From positions 1,303,501 to 1,367,500 of the forward strand of contig NZ_CP083564.1 in assembly GCF_025143985.1 (NCBI RefSeq): a DNA stretch of 64,000 nt. The letters are read 5' to 3'. Within the stretch, counting starts at the first letter, position 1; each line of letters starts with the position of its first letter. The notes beneath the pieces are model-generated. The model was not told where the DNA came from. It did no database searches and saw nothing but the letters and a program-made list of their open reading frames with translations. Both the position numbers and the translations under genes were made by a program. This DNA comes from Sulfitobacter sp. W027. GTDB taxonomy: Bacteria > Pseudomonadota > Alphaproteobacteria > Rhodobacterales > Rhodobacteraceae. This document shows, piece by piece, positions 50,324-59,989 of this stretch.

Positions 50324-51984
50324 TGCTGAAGCAATACAATCTGCAAGGCGGCACGGCGGGCGGTGTCTTCCAGCCCGAGCGCGCGCAGGGTGGCTAGGGC
50401 GTCGCGGAGCGCCGATGTGTCACCACTCGCCCCATCATGCAAGAGCGAGAGCAGGCGTAAAATCGCCATGCCCAATTCCTTGTCCCGCGCCAGCGCCATC
50501 AGATCTGCACGCGTGGCAGGGTTGCCAAAGGCGTCGTAGACGGCGGCGGCCAAGGGGGCATCGGGGGCGGGGCCGACAGGCGCATCACCCCGTGCCACGG
50601 CCCGCAGCAATTCGTCTTCGGGGGTTTTGCCGATCACCCGCGCAGCTGCGGCCTCATAGTTCGGGGACAACAACGCCACATCTCGCGCCAGAATGGCGGC
50701 TTGGCCTGCCAGCGGGATGGTCGACAGCGGCTCGGCAAAAAGCGTGGCAAAGGCCACCTCAAGCGAGGCTTCGCGCATTGCCTCCCACGCGGGCGGGAGG
50801 GTCTTGGCCACAGCCTCTGCGCTAGCGGTGCTCAGGGCCGTCTCAAAACGCTGCAGTGCCGCGACACGGTCCCAGACGCCTCCGGAAGCGGCGGGCTGTC
50901 GGTCGGTATACAGTCCCAGCAGAAGGTTGTCGGGCAAGGCACCGGCGCGTGTCAGCCGTTCGGCGGCTTCAAGCTGGGCTTTCCATCCTGCGATGTCGCG
51001 CAGATCGGCCACCGCATAGGCGCGGGGCAGGATGCTGGAGGGGAGCGGCTCGCCAATGGTTTCAAACAGGCGGAAGGTCATCGGGTCCATCTGGCGCGGC
51101 ACGCGCAGCGGCTCGGCCCCCTCGTAGAAATCGGGATTGAGGAACCGGTCAAAGAGCTCAAGCTGCTCTTCCGGCAACAGGCCAAGCGCCTGCGCCGAGC
51201 CAAAGGTCAGCGCCGCGTTTTCCCAATTCCCCGCCCGGGCGTTGCAGAAGATCCGTGTGCCATAGTCGCGGGTCAGATGCGGCGCTTTCACGAGGCGTTC
51301 GCAAACGCGGTGTTCGGTGCCGGTCAGCAGGGAAAGCTGCATCCACAGATCAAAATGCGCGGTCGAGGTTGTCACCCCGGCCTGTTCAATCAAAGACAGC
51401 GCAGGGTCGAGCGCGCCCAGTTCCATCAGTTTCTCGCCCCGCGCCAGTGCCAAGAGATCGCCATTGCGCGCCTCGCCCTGCGGGGCCTGCGCCTCGGCCA
51501 GAAGCACGGTGTAGAGCAGTGCCTGGGCGGCGGGCAGATGTAGGTCCGGCAGGTCGCGGATGCGGTCAATCAGGGCGGCGGTGTCGCTGCCCAGCCAGAT
51601 GTCCCCGCGCAGCCCGGTGACCGATCCGGGCACCAGCCCGATGCGGCGTGGCGCGCCATCGCCCAAGGGCGTGACCTGCACTTCAGGGGCGAGCGCGCTG
51701 ATGGCGACCGGGGGTTCCTCTGCCCGGCCCGGATTAGGCGGGCGTTTGGGGCGGTTCTCGGGCGGGGATTGCGCGCCGAGCCAGTCGATCACAGAAAGGG
51801 GCTGGTCGCTGGCGGCGGGGGGGGATTGCTCTGCCGCGCGGGCGTCGCCGGTTCTGCGCGATTCGCGGCCCAGATCGCGGTCTTCGGGAGACTCGGCCAG
51901 CAAGGCGCTGGCACTGACCGAGCAGATCAACGCAGCACAGACGGCCCAGCCGCGTTTTGACAGGGCGATTGCCACCCCGTTCAA
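50320..51984 (-). CDS. Secreted protein of unknown function, co-transcribed with xerD
   Basis: 554 residues. A signal peptide (WAVCAALICSVSASALLA, about 13-30) is followed by a Pro-rich linker (about 50-95) and then an Ala/Leu-rich, probably alpha-helical repeat-like body (PAAQALLYTVLLAEAQAP, TLRALGLEDTARRAALQIVL) that suggests a TPR-like or similar solenoid. No catalytic motif is recognised. The start shown is TTG at 51984, overlapping the TGA of a small membrane-peptide gene; GTG at 51975 is an alternative. It overlaps xerD by four bases. Confidence 0.78.
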   Translation of the reverse strand: MNGVAIALSKRGWAVCAALICSVSASALLAESPEDRDLGRESRRTGDARAAEQSPPAASDQPLSVIDWLGAQSPPENRPKRPPNPGRAEEPPVAISALAPEVQVTPLGDGAPRRIGLVPGSVTGLRGDIWLGSDTAALIDRIRDLPDLHLPAAQALLYTVLLAEAQAPQGEARNGDLLALARGEKLMELGALDPALSLIEQAGVTTSTAHFDLWMQLSLLTGTEHRVCERLVKAPHLTRDYGTRIFCNARAGNWENAALTFGSAQALGLLPEEQLELFDRFLNPDFYEGAEPLRVPRQMDPMTFRLFETIGEPLPSSILPRAYAVADLRDIAGWKAQLEAAERLTRAGALPDNLLLGLYTDRQPAASGGVWDRVAALQRFETALSTASAEAVAKTLPPAWEAMREASLEVAFATLFAEPLSTIPLAGQAAILARDVALLSPNYEAAAARVIGKTPEDELLRAVARGDAPVGPAPDAPLAAAVYDAFGNPATRADLMALARDKELGMAILRLLSLLHDGASGDTSALRDALATLRALGLEDTARRAALQIVLLQQ

Positions 51985-52130
51985 TCCGCTGTCAGCGTGA
52001 CAGGCTGGCGCGTTTCGATTTGTTCAGGTGAAAAATCCACACCAAAGAAAGGACCGACATAAGCATAGCCGACAAGCCCGATGAAGCCGACAATCAATAG
52101 AAATATCAAAAGCTTAAAAATTTTACCCAT
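51981..52130 (-). CDS. 49-residue single-pass membrane peptide
   Basis: Reads MGKIFKLLIFLLIVGFIGLV, then GYAYVGPFFGVDFSPEQIET and RQPVTLTAD, stop. One transmembrane helix (about 5-24) is followed by a short periplasmic tail. The coherent membrane topology, and a stop that overlaps the next start, support a real gene. It is divergent from aroK and is the first cistron of the unit leading into the secreted protein and xerD. Function is unknown; it may help the secreted partner encoded next to it. Confidence 0.72.
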   Translation of the reverse strand: MGKIFKLLIFLLIVGFIGLVGYAYVGPFFGVDFSPEQIETRQPVTLTAD

Positions 52131-52210
52131 GAACCATGCCTGCCCGGAATTCTGCTATTTTGCCAAACTATATATGGCCTTTTGGGCAAGATCACGTCAT
52201 TCAAAGAAAA

Positions 52211-52807
52211 ATGAGCGGAATTAAGCACAGCATGACCGATGGCGAAGAAACGCCGCCTCGTTACCGTCTGAATAAGACGGTGGCGCTGGTTGGCATGATG
52301 GGGGCGGGCAAGACGGCGGTGGGGCGTGCAGTCTCTGCCAAACTCGGCGCGCCCTTTCTGGACAGCGACGCTGAGATTGAGGCGGCGGCCAATCTCAGCG
52401 TGCCGGAGATCTTTACCCGCGATGGGGAGCCGTTCTTTCGCAAGCGTGAGACCGAGGTGATCGCGCGGCTGCTGGCAGAGGAGCGGTGCATCCTCTCCAC
52501 CGGCGGCGGCGCGTTTTTGGCTGAGGTGAACCGCGACAATATCGCGGCCTATGGTGTGGCGCTTTGGCTTGATGCGGATCTGGACCTGCTGTGGAACCGG
52601 GTGCGCTATAAAGACAGCCGTCCGCTGTTGCGCACGGCAGACCCCAAGGCCACGCTCGGCGCGCTTTATCGCGACCGGGTGCCGCTCTACCGGCTTGCGG
52701 ACCTGTCGGTGCGCTGCGATCCGCGTCTGTCGATTGATGCGATGGCCAATCGAGTGATCGACAAGCTGCTGACAAGGCCCGATGTTTTGGAGAAATTGGA
52801 TGCGTGA
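52211..52807 (+). CDS. aroK: Shikimate kinase AroK
   Basis: About 198 residues from the ATG at 52211 (a second ATG at 52232 is also possible; the frame is open to 52136). Walker A GMMGAGKTAVGRAV, the shikimate-binding DSDAEIE, PEIFTRDGEPFFRKRE and STGGGAFL, and the lid Arg in RTADPKATL identify the enzyme. It phosphorylates shikimate with ATP in chorismate synthesis. Its stop overlaps the start of aroB by eight bases, so the two are co-translated, as in many proteobacteria. Confidence 0.94.
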   Translation: MSGIKHSMTDGEETPPRYRLNKTVALVGMMGAGKTAVGRAVSAKLGAPFLDSDAEIEAAANLSVPEIFTRDGEPFFRKRETEVIARLLAEERCILSTGGGAFLAEVNRDNIAAYGVALWLDADLDLLWNRVRYKDSRPLLRTADPKATLGALYRDRVPLYRLADLSVRCDPRLSIDAMANRVIDKLLTRPDVLEKLDA

Positions 52808-53915
52808 AACGGTTTCCGTGGCCCTGCCGGGGCGGGAGTATGATGTGGTCATTGGGCCGGGGCTGCTGGCGGAAGCTGGTACTCTGATCGCACCCTTGCT
52901 GCGCCGCAAACGGGTGGCGGTCATCACCGAGAGCCGTGTCGCCGCGCTGCATTTGCAGACCCTCCGCGAGGGGCTGGCCGCCGAAGGCATCACGATGTCG
53001 GCGCTGGAACTGGTGCCGGGCGAAGGCACCAAGGATTGGCCTAATCTTCAGCGCTGTGTCGACTGGCTGCTGGACGAACAGGTCGAGCGGGGCGATATCG
53101 TCGTAGCTTTTGGCGGCGGGGTGATCGGCGATCTGGTGGGGTTTGCCGCCGCCGTCCTGCGCCGCGGGGTGCGGTTTGTGCAGATCCCCACGTCGCTACT
53201 GGCGCAGGTCGACAGTTCTGTGGGCGGCAAGACCGGGATCAACGCGCGACAGGGCAAGAATCTGATCGGCGCCTTTCATCAGCCGAGCCTCGTGTTGGCC
53301 GATACCGAAGTATTGAGCACCATGCCTGAGCGGGATTTTCTGGCGGGCTATGGCGAAGTGGTCAAATACGGGCTGCTGGGTGACGCAGGTTTCTTTGACT
53401 GGCTAGAGGCGCAGGGGCCAGCCCTTGCCGCAGGCGATATGGCCGCGCGGGTCGAAGCGGTGCGCCATTCAGTGCAAATGAAGGCCGATATCGTCCAGCG
53501 CGACGAGACAGAACAGGGGGACCGTGCGCTGTTGAACCTCGGCCATACCTTCGGTCATGCACTGGAGGCCGCGACGGGCTACTCTGATCGTCTGCTGCAT
53601 GGCGAAGGTGTGGCGATCGGCTGTGCGCTGGCCTTAGAACTCTCGGCGCGTTTGGGGCTGTGCCCGCAAGAAGACCCTAGCCGGTTGCGTGCGCATCTGG
53701 TGCAGATGGGGATGAAGACCGACCTGCGCGACATTCCCGGTGTTTTGCCGAACGCCGGTGAGTTGCTGCGCCTCATGGGGCAGGACAAGAAGGTCGTCGA
53801 CGGGCGCTTGCGCTTTGTTCTGGCGCGGGGCATCGGGCAGGCCTTTGCCGGGGCCGAAGTCGACAACGCCGACGTGCTGACCTTACTGCGCGATGCGTTA
53901 AGCGCGCGACAGTGA
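52800..53915 (+). CDS. aroB: 3-dehydroquinate synthase AroB
   Basis: 371 residues from the ATG at 52800. NAD-binding GGGVIGDLVGFAAAVLRRGV and QIPTSLLAQVDSSVGGKTGI are diagnostic. The metal-binding residues follow in GYGEVVKYG (Glu), NLGHTFGHALEA (His) and LLHGEGVAIG (His). It converts DAHP to 3-dehydroquinate, the second step of the shikimate pathway. The ATG lies inside the end of aroK. Confidence 0.95.
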   Translation: MRETVSVALPGREYDVVIGPGLLAEAGTLIAPLLRRKRVAVITESRVAALHLQTLREGLAAEGITMSALELVPGEGTKDWPNLQRCVDWLLDEQVERGDIVVAFGGGVIGDLVGFAAAVLRRGVRFVQIPTSLLAQVDSSVGGKTGINARQGKNLIGAFHQPSLVLADTEVLSTMPERDFLAGYGEVVKYGLLGDAGFFDWLEAQGPALAAGDMAARVEAVRHSVQMKADIVQRDETEQGDRALLNLGHTFGHALEAATGYSDRLLHGEGVAIGCALALELSARLGLCPQEDPSRLRAHLVQMGMKTDLRDIPGVLPNAGELLRLMGQDKKVVDGRLRFVLARGIGQAFAGAEVDNADVLTLLRDALSARQ

Positions 53916-54209
53916 TCCGCAACGGGCATGGCCCGGCGGTTCATATCCTCTGATCTGTGCAGTTTCGGGGCCGTTTAAAAAGGGCGGCGCCGCCAAATCG
54001 GATGTCTGAGACAGGCGTCACCCTGCATGTCTTAACGTCTCGACATGGCCCCGAGCTGGAGCCTCTGATTCTGTTGCCGAACAATTCACCTGCTCGGCGG
54101 GTATCGCGATGGGGAGGGTTCTATTGCGGCAAGGTTAAGCGCGGATAACGCCAGCGGCCGCAGGGGGTGGGCAGGGCGCAACAGCGCCCCGCCGAAAATC
54201 GCGCTTGGC
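53916..54209. other. Intergenic region between aroB and ssb ends
   Basis: Just under 300 bases between convergent genes. No gene is seen; a short plus-strand frame at 53957-54148 lacks motifs. A GGGCGC-AACA-GCGCCC hairpin at 54174-54189, about 20 bases after the ssb stop, could aid termination but lacks a T run. Confidence 0.4.
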
Positions 54210-54737
54210 TTAGAACGGGATTTCGTCGTCGAGGTCACGGCTGCCGCCGCCGCCGCCGGCCCCACCGCCCGAGGAGGACGGGCCGCTGTCATAGCCGCCA
54301 CCGTAGTCATTGCCACCGCCGCCACTGCCGTAGTCGCTGCCGCCACCACCGTAGCTGCCACCGCCACCACCGCCGGAGCCGCCGCCGGGGCCGTCAAGCA
54401 TGGTCAACGTGCCGCCAAAGCCCTGCAGCACGACTTCGGTGCTATAGCGGTCTGCACCGGATTGATCCTGCCATTTGCGGGTCTGCAACTGGCCTTCGAT
54501 ATAAACCTTGGAGCCCTTCTTGAGGTACTGCTCGGCGATGCGGACCAGACCTTCTTGGAAGATCGCGACCGAATGCCATTCGGTCTTCTCGCGGCGTTCG
54601 CCGGTGTTGCGGTCTTTCCATGTCTCCGAGGTGGCGATGCGCAGGTTGCACACTTTACCGCCGTTTTGGAACGACCGCACCTCGGGGTCGCGCCCGAGGT
54701 TGCCGATTAGGATCACTTTGTTCACTGAGCCGGCCAT
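54210..54737 (-). CDS. ssb: Single-stranded DNA-binding protein SSB
   Basis: 175 residues. The OB-fold domain (about 1-115) begins [20 protein letters not shown] and includes [20 protein letters not shown] and [17 protein letters not shown] Gly/Ser/Tyr-rich linker (about 118-165) is followed by the conserved acidic tail DLDDEIPF, which recruits partner proteins. It coats single-stranded DNA in replication, recombination and repair as a tetramer. It is monocistronic and converges on aroB. Confidence 0.96.
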   Translation of the reverse strand: MAGSVNKVILIGNLGRDPEVRSFQNGGKVCNLRIATSETWKDRNTGERREKTEWHSVAIFQEGLVRIAEQYLKKGSKVYIEGQLQTRKWQDQSGADRYSTEVVLQGFGGTLTMLDGPGGGSGGGGGGSYGGGGSDYGSGGGGNDYGGGYDSGPSSSGGGAGGGGGSRDLDDEIPF

Positions 54738-54954
54738 CTTGCCCCCTCGTTTGTCATTGCTGTGTCATTGTCGTCAGGCGCGAATCCGAGCGCGCCCAAT
54801 TCGGCCGTTTATACCGTGGTTGTCTGTCGGATGACACCGGCTTTCCCACCTGCGCGCGCATCCTTGCACCCTGACAGGCGGGGGGTAATCCGGGGCTGGC
54901 ACGCGGCGCTGTTTTAGATATACTGCGCGCGATGCAACGGCAGGGGGCAGGGTG

Positions 54955-55566
54955 ATGCGAAAGACGGGACTTGTGGCCAGTCTGGCTGCGGTGGGTTTGA
55001 CTGCGGCTGGGATGATTGCGATGGGGGCAGCGCCAGCGGCTGCCGATATGTTCGCTTCCAAGAACCGCGCGGGGTTGTTTGCCTCGCAGAAAAGCATCCT
55101 CGATAACCGCGCTTCCAAACAGTATTCCGCCTCTGTACGGCTACAGCCGCCCAAGGTTGTTACGCCCACGAAATGGGACGTGCCGACATATAACGGGTCT
55201 TACAAAGGCGCATTTCTAGCCACCGCGCGTGAGGCCGCAACGCGTCATGGCATCCCGGTTGATCTGTTTCTCAGGCTGGTTCAGCAAGAAAGCGGGTGGA
55301 ACCCCAAGGCACTTTCGCACAAAGGCGCGATGGGATTGGCGCAGCTGATGCCGCAGACGGCACGGGCGCTGCGGGTGGACCCGACCGATCCGGCACAGAA
55401 CCTTGAGGGCGGGGCGCGCTATCTCAAGATGCAGTACCGCGCTTTTGGCAGTTGGGAACTTGCACTGGCCGCCTATAACGCAGGGCCGGGGGCGGTAAAG
55501 AAGTATGGCGGCGTGCCGCCCTATCAGGAAACGCGCAATTACGTTAAAGTGATCTCTGGCAGCTAA
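54955..55566 (+). CDS. Soluble lytic transglycosylase-like protein
   Basis: 203 residues. A signal peptide ([20 protein letters not shown]) precedes a short linker and an SLT domain (about 90-203): [20 protein letters not shown] with the catalytic Glu in [39 protein letters not shown] and [18 protein letters not shown]. It cleaves peptidoglycan glycan strands to 1,6-anhydro ends in the periplasm. A Gly-rich ribosome binding site supports the ATG at 54955; an immediately preceding GTG is an alternative. Confidence 0.9.
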   Translation: MRKTGLVASLAAVGLTAAGMIAMGAAPAAADMFASKNRAGLFASQKSILDNRASKQYSASVRLQPPKVVTPTKWDVPTYNGSYKGAFLATAREAATRHGIPVDLFLRLVQQESGWNPKALSHKGAMGLAQLMPQTARALRVDPTDPAQNLEGGARYLKMQYRAFGSWELALAAYNAGPGAVKKYGGVPPYQETRNYVKVISGS

Positions 55567-55749
55567 GTCATTGATAGTTTGAGCGATTGCCCGCGTGTTT
55601 TACGGTATAGCAGCCGGAAGGCTGTGTTTGTGACGCGCCATAGACGGCACCTTCGGGAACCACCGGGGCTTTCGTGGTGTTCTCTGATCAGAACCTCTTG
55701 CAGCGGGATTGGCCCGCCGCAGAGACGGAAAAGATCGTAGGAGAACAAT

Positions 55750-56277
55750 ATGTTCACGAATATGAAAAACATCGCCCTCGCCGCTGGCGTAAGTGCTATT
55801 GCACTGGGCGGTTCCGCCTTCGCCGATGAGAAGATCATGGTCTCGAAGATCGACGTTGAATCCTCTGTCGCCGCCTCCGCGGAAAGCAATGCCATGAATT
55901 TCTATCCTGATCTGGAAGAAGACCTGCGCGCCGAAGTAGCCCAGCGTGTGCCGCTGAGCAGCGATGGTGCCGATCCGCAGATCAAGATCGACATCCGTAA
56001 GATCGCCCTTAATGGCGCGACCATGCTGCCAGAAAGCAAGGAATTCAACCAGTTGGAAGGTGTTGTTGACATCACAAGCCCGACCGGTGAGAGCGCTGGT
56101 CTGAGCTTCCCTGTGATGGTCTCGGCCTATAGCGGCGATCAGATTGCCCCCGAAGGCTATGTAAACATCCAGCCGACCGAGACCGAGTTCTACGTGGCCC
56201 TCGTGTCGACCTTTGCCGATGTTGTGGCTGAGGGTCTGGCAAATGTGAACACAGCCGGCTCGCCCGTTGATCCGTAA
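55750..56277 (+). CDS. Secreted protein of unknown function
   Basis: 175 residues. A signal peptide (NIALAAGVSAIALGGSAFA, about 7-25) ends near AFADEK. The mature acidic domain has no motif I recognise; segments DPQIKIDIRKIALNGATMLP and GVVDITSPTGESAGLSFPVM suggest a beta-rich fold. GGAGA nine bases before the ATG supports the start. It has its own terminator. Location after the transglycosylase may be incidental. Confidence 0.75.
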   Translation: MFTNMKNIALAAGVSAIALGGSAFADEKIMVSKIDVESSVAASAESNAMNFYPDLEEDLRAEVAQRVPLSSDGADPQIKIDIRKIALNGATMLPESKEFNQLEGVVDITSPTGESAGLSFPVMVSAYSGDQIAPEGYVNIQPTETEFYVALVSTFADVVAEGLANVNTAGSPVDP

Positions 56278-56328
56278 ACCCGGATTGTAGAAATCTCAGG
56301 TCGTTCCCTGTGAACGGCCTGATAAACA

Positions 56329-56358
56329 AAGCGCGGATCCTCGGATCTGCGCTTTTTT
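56329..56358 (+). terminator. Rho-independent terminator of the secreted-protein gene
   Basis: An 11-bp stem, AAGCGCGGATC (56329-56339) and GATCTGCGCTT (56344-56354, one G-T pair), with a 4-base loop, followed by TTTT. It lies between convergent genes; its end touches the stop codon of the ABC ATPase gene. Confidence 0.87.
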
Positions 56359-58448
56359 CATTCCGCCGCGGTGCCGACTTCGATCACTGGCTCCATCTCG
56401 GCAAACTGCTGGTCGGAGAGGTGGCATTTGATCTGATGGCCGTCCGCCATGGTGACCATCGGCGGCACCTCACGCTCGCAAAGATCGCCCGGCACCTGAG
56501 ATTTCCACCGGCAGCGCGTCTGGAAGGGGCAACCGGGGGGCGGGTTCATGGCCGAAGGCACGTCGCCTTCCAGCACGATATGCTTTTTCTTTACCTTGGT
56601 ATCGGCAATCGGCACCGCGCTGAGCAATGCTTCGGTATAGGGGTGATAGGGGGGCGAGAAGACCTGATCGGTGGTCCCAAGCTCAACCACATGGCCTAGA
56701 TACATGACCATGACCCGGTCCGACAGGTAGCGCACAATCGACAGGTCGTGGCTGATGAACAGGAGCGTGGTTTTCTGTTCGCGCTGAATCTCCATCAACA
56801 GATCCGTCACCGCCGCCTGCACCGAGACATCAAGCGCCGAGACCGGCTCATCCGCCACCACGATCCGCGCGTCGCCTGCAAAGGCACGGGCGATGCCGAC
56901 GCGCTGCTTTTGCCCGCCCGACAGTTGGCGTGGCATACGGGTGGCGAATTCGCGCGGCAACTTCACCAGATCGAGCAGTTCCAGCATGCGCTGCTTGCGC
57001 TCTTTCTCATTCTTGCCGATGCGGAAGATTTCCAGCGCGCGGATGATCTGCCGCCCGACAGTCATTGAGGGGTTGAGCGTGTCGAAGGGGTTCTGAAACA
57101 CCATCTGCACATCAGCGACATTCTTGGTCGTCCGGTTCTCGATGGGCACATCGCCGATATCTTTCCCGTCGAGATAGATATGCCCCTCGGTCGCTGTCTC
57201 CAACCCCATGAGCACCTTGGCGAAGGTGGATTTGCCGCAGCCGGATTCCCCGACGATGGCGAGTGTTTCGCTTTCATGGGCCTCAAAACTCAGGCTTTCG
57301 TTGGCTTTCACCACTTTCTTGTTGCCGCCGCCGAACATGGCATTGGCCGCGACCTGATAGTATTTCTTGAGGTGGTCCATTTTGAGGACCACTTCGCCCA
57401 CATCGCCCTTTTCCTTAACGTCGGCCAGTTCCAGCGGCGCTTGCCAGTCGATTTCTTGAAAACGGATGCAGCGGGTTTCATGCCGGTCATTGCCGGGGAC
57501 CGTCTCCATCGGGATCGGCGCCCCGTCGCAGCGGCCGGGCACGAAATAGTCGCAGCGTGGCCCGAAGTTGCAGCCGGGCGGACGCTCATGGGGCAGGGGG
57601 AAGTTTCCGGGGATCGCCACAAGGGGGCGGGCATTTTTGTCGGCACCGGGCAGCGGGATGGAGCGGAACAATGCCTGCGTATAGGGGTGCTGCATCTCGT
57701 CAAAGACATCGTGGATGGAGCCTTTCTCCACCGCCTCGCCTGAGTACATCACGCAGATACGGTCGCAGGTTTCCAGCACCAGCCCGAGGTTGTGAGAGAT
57801 GAACAGCATCGAGGTGCCGTATTTCTTGCCCAAGTCCTTAACCAGATCCACAACCGCCGCTTCGACGGTCACGTCGAGCGCTGTGGTCGGCTCATCGAGG
57901 ATCAGGAGCGAGGGTTCGGACATCAACGCCATGGCGATGACGATACGTTGCTGCTGCCCGCCCGAGAGTTGGTGCGGATAGGCTTTCAGGATGCGTTCGG
58001 GGTCGGGGAGTTTCACATCCGTGACCACTTGAAGCGCACGCGCATGGGCTTCTTTCTCGGACATGCCCGCGTGGATCATCGGCACTTCCATCAGCTGTTT
58101 GCCGATCCGCATGGCGGGGTTCAGGCTGGCCATCGGCTCTTGATAGATCATCGCGATCTCACTGCCGCGGATGTCGCGCAGTTCTTCGGCGCTCATCTCG
58201 CTCAGATCGCGGCCCTTGAACTTGATTGAGCCGCCGACGATCCGACCATTGCGGCCCAGATCCTGCATCACACCCAGCGCCACGGTGGATTTGCCACAGC
58301 CGCTTTCGCCGACCAGCCCCACGGCTTCGCCCGGTTGCACGATCACGGAAAAATCCATCACGGCGGGGATCTCTCGCAGCCGGGTGAAAAAGGAGATCGA
58401 CAGGTTGTTGATCTCAAGAATTGGGCCGTCGTAATCTGTTTTTGGCAT
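56358..58448 (-). CDS. Dipeptide/oligopeptide-type ABC transporter ATP-binding protein, two fused domains
   Basis: 696 residues with two ATPase domains. First: GESGCGKST, LSGGQQQRIVIAMAL, LLILDEPTTALD. Second: GESGCGKSTF, LSGGQKQRVGIARAF, IVVADEPVSALD. Each ends with an oligopeptide-transporter cysteine-rich tail (CDYFVPGRCDG and CRWKSQVPGDLCERE). It is the last gene of an operon with two permeases, and powers uptake of peptides, nickel-like or sugar ligands; the substrate cannot be told because no binding protein is encoded beside it. GGGAGAG precedes the ATG. Confidence 0.92.
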   Translation of the reverse strand: MPKTDYDGPILEINNLSISFFTRLREIPAVMDFSVIVQPGEAVGLVGESGCGKSTVALGVMQDLGRNGRIVGGSIKFKGRDLSEMSAEELRDIRGSEIAMIYQEPMASLNPAMRIGKQLMEVPMIHAGMSEKEAHARALQVVTDVKLPDPERILKAYPHQLSGGQQQRIVIAMALMSEPSLLILDEPTTALDVTVEAAVVDLVKDLGKKYGTSMLFISHNLGLVLETCDRICVMYSGEAVEKGSIHDVFDEMQHPYTQALFRSIPLPGADKNARPLVAIPGNFPLPHERPPGCNFGPRCDYFVPGRCDGAPIPMETVPGNDRHETRCIRFQEIDWQAPLELADVKEKGDVGEVVLKMDHLKKYYQVAANAMFGGGNKKVVKANESLSFEAHESETLAIVGESGCGKSTFAKVLMGLETATEGHIYLDGKDIGDVPIENRTTKNVADVQMVFQNPFDTLNPSMTVGRQIIRALEIFRIGKNEKERKQRMLELLDLVKLPREFATRMPRQLSGGQKQRVGIARAFAGDARIVVADEPVSALDVSVQAAVTDLLMEIQREQKTTLLFISHDLSIVRYLSDRVMVMYLGHVVELGTTDQVFSPPYHPYTEALLSAVPIADTKVKKKHIVLEGDVPSAMNPPPGCPFQTRCRWKSQVPGDLCEREVPPMVTMADGHQIKCHLSDQQFAEMEPVIEVGTAAE

Positions 58449-58510
58449 TTGTCTCTCCCAGTCGGGGGATCAAAAGGGTCCGGGAGGGCGCGCCCCCCGG
58501 AGGATGTTTC

Positions 58511-59983
58511 TTAGTCGCGCAAGGATTCTTCGCGCAGGCCGTCGGCCAGTAGGTTCAGACCCAGCACGAGGCTCAGAAGTGCAAGCGCGGGCGCGATGGC
58601 CGCGTGTGGATACAGCGACAGCAGGCGGCGGCCTGCGTTGATCGTGCTGCCCCAATCCGGACTTTCGCTTTCCAGCCCAAGACCGAAGAAGCCCAAAGTG
58701 CCTAGAAGGATCGTGGTATAACCGATGCGCAGGCAGAAATCGACGATCAGCGGGCCACGGGCATTGGGCAGGATCTCCCACAGCATGATGTACCACGGGC
58801 CTTCGCCGCGGGTTTGGGCGGCAGCCACATAGTCGCGCGTTTTGATGTCCAGCGCGAGGCCGCGCACGATGCGGAACACCGTGGGCGAGTTCACGAAGAC
58901 GACCGAGACAAAGACCACCAGCACGCCGGGGTCGATATCGAAGAGGTCAATCATGCTCGGCAATCCGGGGATGCGGTAGGTGTCCGTCGCCACGATCGCG
59001 CCGTCGGTGGACACCAGCGACAGATAGAGCCAGCCGACAATACCCAGCACCACGATCAACAGCGGCGTGCGGAAGGAGGGCTGCGTGTAGTAGCGTGAGT
59101 TCAACAGCACAGCGAGGAAGATCAGCGGGAAGACGAACAGGAACACGGCCATATAGTTCGGGATGCCGGTCAGCACGATTTCGGGCGTCACCAGCAGGTA
59201 GAACAGCAGGATTACCGGGAAAGCGAGGATCAGGTTTGCCAGAAAGCTAAGGATCGTATCCAGCCGACCGCCGTAGTAGCCCGCTGGCAAGCCCAGCGTG
59301 ATCCCCACCATAAAGGCAAAGAGCGTCGCCAAGGGGGCGATCTGCACAACGACCCATGAGCCCTTGATCAGCCGCGAGAAGACATCGCGGGCAAGGTTGT
59401 CACCGCCCAACAGAAACCACGGGTATTCGCCTTCATCCGGGCTGCGTAGCGGGGTGCCGGGCAGCTTGTTTTTCATGCCCGACGTTTGGCTGAGGCTGTC
59501 ATGCGTCACCAGCAGGTCGAACAACCCGCCGAAGACTCCGGTGAAGACCCAGAACATGACGATGGCAAAGCCGATCATCCCCACGGTGCTGTCGAATAGC
59601 TTGCCGTAGAGGCCAAGGCGGCGTTTGAAGTGGATGGAGACGGCGAAGGTCAGGATCAGCGCGATCCAGACCGGCAGCATCTGTTGCGACATGCCACCAA
59701 AGATGCCCGCCTGCGGCCCCATGAAGGCACCGGCGACGATATAGATCAGCAGCACGAGGATCAGCAGCGCAAACAGCAGGATGACGGCGCGGTTCAACCC
59801 GCCTGTCAGCCCGCCCCGCCGGGCGACGGTGCCATCGGGGTTGATCTCCTGCGCGTCACTGGCAGGGAGGAAAGAAACGACGATCTGCATCGCGACGGCC
59901 AAGGCCAGCATCACGCAAAGGCCAAGGAAGATGATGTTGAGCCCCGTAAGAGACCCGGTCCATGTCAGTTGTTCCATGTCCAT
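58511..59983 (-). CDS. ABC transporter permease (DppC/OppC-like, long form)
   Basis: 490 residues, about 190 more than a typical DppC. The first 180 residues add several membrane helices (LGLCVMLALAVAMQIVVSFL, AVILLFALLILVLLIYIVAG, and further segments) before the binding-protein-dependent permease core. The core includes LGGDNLARDVFSRLIKGSWV and the EAA loop DYVAAAQTRGEGPWYIMLWE. A long insertion with a FDIDPG segment lies mid-protein. SD AAGGGAGC supports the start. It pairs with the downstream ATPase and upstream permease. Confidence 0.88.
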   Translation of the reverse strand: MDMEQLTWTGSLTGLNIIFLGLCVMLALAVAMQIVVSFLPASDAQEINPDGTVARRGGLTGGLNRAVILLFALLILVLLIYIVAGAFMGPQAGIFGGMSQQMLPVWIALILTFAVSIHFKRRLGLYGKLFDSTVGMIGFAIVMFWVFTGVFGGLFDLLVTHDSLSQTSGMKNKLPGTPLRSPDEGEYPWFLLGGDNLARDVFSRLIKGSWVVVQIAPLATLFAFMVGITLGLPAGYYGGRLDTILSFLANLILAFPVILLFYLLVTPEIVLTGIPNYMAVFLFVFPLIFLAVLLNSRYYTQPSFRTPLLIVVLGIVGWLYLSLVSTDGAIVATDTYRIPGLPSMIDLFDIDPGVLVVFVSVVFVNSPTVFRIVRGLALDIKTRDYVAAAQTRGEGPWYIMLWEILPNARGPLIVDFCLRIGYTTILLGTLGFFGLGLESESPDWGSTINAGRRLLSLYPHAAIAPALALLSLVLGLNLLADGLREESLRD

Positions 59984-59989
59984 GCTCCC

